Source of the DNA: Pinus tabuliformis
Lineage: Eukaryota > Streptophyta > Pinopsida > Pinales > Pinaceae
Reading direction: 5' to 3'
Length of the DNA stretch: 64,000 nucleotides
NCBI GenBank assembly: GCA_031772625.1
Contig: CM062810.1
Span: 710,808,866 to 710,872,865 of the forward strand
The notes below the pieces were generated by a model. It was given only the letters and a program-made list of their open reading frames with translations, was not told where the DNA came from and ran no database searches. Shown piece after piece: positions 61,016 to 64,000 of this stretch (positions are counted from its first letter, which is position 1; the number at the start of each line of letters is the position of its first letter). The translations under genes were made by a program, and so were the position numbers.

Positions 61016-62117
61016 TTCTTTTTCTTCTTAAAATCCGATAGACCATATTAATCTCAATAAACGTTAAAAATCATCATTATAAATTTTATTTGAATACTAT
61101 TAATTATATGTAAAAATTATTTAATAATTTATAATAAAAAAATTATTTTAAAATAATAGTGAAAAAAACATTTTATTAAGTAAATTACTTAATGAAATAC
61201 CATTTGTATATAGAAATATAATGTATAGACGTATTTTAATTATGTAACACTATGTATTTAATAAGGTGTTTTCAAGACTTATAAAATCAAGTGAAATTAA
61301 TAATATATGATGCATTCACACCTTAGTGTTATATATGTATATATATTAATAATGTATTAATTATATTAAAAAATATTTATAATATTTTAATTTTAATATA
61401 ATATATCTATAATTATAATTATATATAATTTAAAAAATACTTGAGAAAAAAGATACAAATGACAATGATATTATTGTTGGTTTCCATATCACAAATAACC
61501 AAATCTCACTCACAAACTATGACTAAATTATAACCTAAAATATATATAAAGTTTATTAAATTAATCTTTTATTAATTTTTTATTAGAAAATGATACCGTC
61601 ATTTTCAACAATGTCGCCATTATATTTTATTTTAGCATTCTACCTGTAGCACCTACTCGACTTTAATATTCTATTTCATGTATATAATTTACGATTAAAT
61701 TATTAAAATTATATTTTTAAGAATATATATTAGTTAGTCAAGAAGATTTCCCGCAAGGTGAAATATGGTAAGGTGGTAAGAGGAGGTTATTGAACACTAT
61801 TCCAGGGGTATTTTGAGGATAACAATAACTTTTGCTACGAGCATAGAAGTCAAGAGATTATCAGGATCAGATTATCAGGATCAAGAGATTATCAGGATCC
61901 TTGTTTTCGTTGAACTACGTTTTGGTTTTGGTTCGCCCAAAGATAAATGGCATTAAATGTAAAATAGTACCACGTACTTGCGATTGGCCAACTCACCTAT
62001 GCCTCCGAGATTCAATCTATGTAACAAGGTCCTACTGTACACGTGAAATCAGTGATGTGTAGATGCCATAACCATGGCATGAAATGGTATGGTCATACAT
62101 AAGAGAGCGTACTATAA
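61016..62117. other. MULE right subterminal region
   Basis: Extremely AT-rich to about 61,740, then mixed composition. Three 13-base units GATTATCAGGATC (61,856-61,868, 61,870-61,882, 61,887-61,899) form a right-hand subterminal repeat. An imperfect palindrome, 'gccataaccatggcatg...tggtatggtcata', lies at 62,065-62,097. Confidence 0.6.
61856..61899 (+). repeat. Right subterminal 13-bp repeats
   Basis: Three exact copies of GATTATCAGGATC with spacers of one and four bases, about 260 bases from the right end of the MULE. Confidence 0.9.
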
Positions 62118-62156
62118 GGCATTAAAATCCCTATAGCATGGGATTTATGGCTTGCC
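62118..62156 (-). repeat. MULE terminal inverted repeat, right
   Basis: The reverse complement starts GGCAAGCCATAA and ends TTAATGCC, matching the left end at 32 of 39 positions. It contains the shared ATCCCATGCTAT (62,133-62,144). Confidence 0.85.
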
Positions 62157-62165
62157 CAATTCCTC
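62157..62165. repeat. MULE target-site duplication, right copy
   Basis: Exact second copy of CAATTCCTC (52,435-52,443). Confidence 0.9.
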
Positions 62166-63130
62166 AACCTGAATAGACAACTCCTATTTCACTCTCTTAA
62201 AGATGACGTGTATGCACTTTATTAAAGATGCATTAAACGTCATGCCCATCCCACTTTTTCGTACTCATCAGAAAACACTTTAACTTTATCATGTAAACAT
62301 AAGCTTGCTTTGGATTTGGTGCATAGGTGTATTTAGTGTAATTAATAAATATTAGTTGAAATGATGTTGAGAAATATGAGTTGAAATGACGTGATATTGT
62401 GAATTAAGATTTAGGGAAGTTATATTTGTATTTTATTCATTTTTATTTTTTTACATGGATGATTCCAAAATATTATGGATTTTTTTATTACAAATTTAAT
62501 ATATTAATTTACTTAAGTAGAAAAGATAACAATATTTTTCTCAATCATATTAGTTAAATTTAATTAATAAAATAAAAAATAATTTAATTTAAATTTAATT
62601 AAGAAAATTAAAAGTAATTTTATTTAATATAAAAGGATTTTATAAAAATAATCAAAATGATGTAATATTTGTTTTTGTAATATTGAAAATTTTGAATGAA
62701 TATGATAAGTTGATTCTATTTTTAGTAGATTTGAAAATTTTGAATATGAATAGTAAGTTGAGTTATTTAAAAAAAATGTATTTTAAATATTTTATCATTA
62801 TTTTTTTGGTTAATTTTTGCTTAAAATTTATTTAAAAATTTAAAACAATTGTTGACATGTTAAGTATTAATTATTGAAGTACACAAATTAAATGTAATAG
62901 GAGATTTTGAAGCCATCATATCTATTTATATATTTACAAATGCATTTTTAAAAATACAAATTTGCAATTTGATTAAAAGTTATATAACAATGACAATTAC
63001 TAAAAAAAATGTCTAATTTTTATAATAATTAGACTTTTTTCATTTAAAATTTTTAGAGAATCTACTCAACATCCAATACAAACTGACTATAACTATAAGC
63101 ATAAATCTTATAAAAGAATGTGTTGACGGT
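62166..63130. other. AT-rich spacer
   Basis: A/T-dominated DNA with many short A and T runs. No coding or structured repeat recognised. Confidence 0.5.
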
Positions 63131-64000
63131 GTTGGACCTGCCAACATTCAAGGGGTCTCTCGGATATGTGGTTCCAATTAGACCTCACATCGTTTGAGAT
63201 AGGAGCCCCATACGAAATATGGCCCGTGCTAGTTAGCTTAAAATTATGCCTTGGCTCTAACTGTCAGCAAGAGAGAGGAGTGCCAATGTGCCTTCAAAAA
63301 TCAAGGGGGTGTGCTTGGTGAGTGTTCGATCATATGTGTGTTAAAGTTCTTTCACTACGGAGGGGAGGAGGAATGAGCCTCTAAGAGAGAGGTAGTAGTA
63401 CCACCCTAGTAGAGACACACATAAACAAGAAGGATCTGTAAAACATCAAGCAAAATAGTCCACAGATATGCGATGGTCATTGTAACCAATGTAATGAGGA
63501 AGATCTGTCTAATATCCGACGGAATAGTTCGCGAGGATGCGACAACAATAATAACAATTACAACAGATTCTCAATATGATAAGTACCAAAATAACTGAAA
63601 TGGTTCAACTACTTTAGCACAGATGAAAGTGAACATGAATTACAAACATTCATATAATAGTCTTACAAACATCCATAATCCATGGATGAAGAACATGTTG
63701 GCCCATAGGGCTTCTTATATTAAGTAAAAGTTCCAAGACACATGTATACAATGAACATCACTAGCTCCAATAGTGGAGCGTTGGAGCCACTCCTTGCTCC
63801 TCAAAAGAACTAGCTTATCTCTCTAATGCCTTGCGGGAGGAGCCAAGGTGAAAAGTCCTTTGCTCTTACAATGAGGGTGTATATATAACAATGAGGAAGT
63901 GATGCTTCACCTTCCTCATGACTCTTCATCTACCCTCATGACTATTTGACTTCCTATGACTTTTCAACTTTACATGACTCTTCATATTCCATAAATGTGC
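63130..64000 (-). mobile_element. Possible LTR or leader of an element leaving the window
   Basis: Composition changes from AT-rich to mixed at 63,130. On the minus strand there is a TATA-like TATATATACACCC near 63,880. Near 63,262-63,245 the minus strand reads TGACAGTTAGAGCC, a possible decayed form of a tRNA-iMet primer site. The motif GACCTCACATCGTTTGAG (63,183-63,200) recalls a phrase common in short plant LTR elements. No coding is attached and the right end is cut by the window, so the class is uncertain. Confidence 0.3.

Larger units (their letters stand above)
52444..62156 (+). mobile_element. Complete Mutator-like (MULE) DNA transposon, 9,713 bp
   Basis: The borders are fixed by three agreeing signs: a perfect 9-base direct repeat CAATTCCTC on both sides, inverted ends starting GGCAA, and a Mutator-type transposase between them. 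The outermost 39 bases of each end match at 32 positions (52,444-52,482 against the reverse complement of 62,118-62,156). Looser similarity continues inward for some tens of bases (TCTTATGT, CCATACC). Both ends have subterminal repeats. The single gene runs left to right from a CpG-rich leader at the left end. The right 4 kb is AT-rich non-coding DNA with a decayed LINE piece (59,580-61,015). It looks whole and potentially autonomous. The imperfect match of the two ends is the main sign of age. Confidence 0.88.

Noticed and set aside
63130-63560. Possible Cassandra-type short LTR element with a 5S rRNA-like stretch
   Set aside because: The phrases 'gtgtgcttggtgagtg' and 'agtagtacca' faintly recall 5S rRNA, but box order and spacing do not fit, so no 5S or Cassandra call was made.
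1-64000. tRNA genes, CRISPR arrays, bacterial-type operons or organelle inserts
   Set aside because: Nothing with the needed structure was seen; the tRNA-like hits are primer binding sites of LTR elements.

Overview
This is nuclear DNA from a seed plant, most likely a large-genome gymnosperm such as a conifer. That assignment is inference. It rests on wall-to-wall, strongly diverged retrotransposons of plant type (tRNA-iMet primer sites, Tat-type elements with extra ORFs, a gag-protease-only Copia element), very AT-rich spacers and no clear ordinary host gene. No rRNA, tRNA or CRISPR was seen.

Layout. 1-2378: a decayed RNase H domain (minus) and a Copia-type LTR with its leader (plus). 2379-4727: a 2.3-kb LINE unit (minus) with a 17-base target duplication, carrying one open 699-codon ORF1 in which a full 76-residue ubiquitin-like domain ending in LRGG precedes the DUF4283/zinc-knuckle part. 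4728-10500: AT- and A/C-rich spacer with a repeat block. 10.5-12.2 kb: remains of a Ty3/Gypsy pol. 12.2-34.7 kb: probably one old Tat-type Gypsy element (minus) whose two LTRs lie 22.5 kb apart. It holds an antisense plant-mobile-domain remnant, a second gag-protease element with a long extra ORF (17.1-25.4 kb), and a solo LTR with target duplication CAAAG. 34.9-41.8 kb: a Gypsy element with both LTRs. 45.0-49.3 kb: a non-autonomous Copia element with target duplication GTATG.

The best part is 52,435-62,165: a complete 9,713-bp Mutator-like DNA transposon (MULE). It has a perfect 9-base target duplication (CAATTCCTC), matching 39-base terminal inverted repeats, subterminal repeats, a CpG-rich promoter and an apparently unbroken spliced transposase gene. 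Six coding exons, all with GT-AG borders, add up to 915 residues with a zinc-binding N-terminus, a DDE transposase core and a SWIM finger.

The two non-LTR and DNA-transposon units (ubiquitin-ORF1 and the MULE) have open reading frames, whereas all LTR elements are fossils. Hand-compared LTR pairs differ by roughly 5% (Copia, 45-49 kb), 7% (Gypsy, 35-42 kb) and 9% (Tat, 12-35 kb). These are rough counts over partial stretches and give only a relative order of insertion. The window ends in an LTR-like stretch that runs off the right edge.
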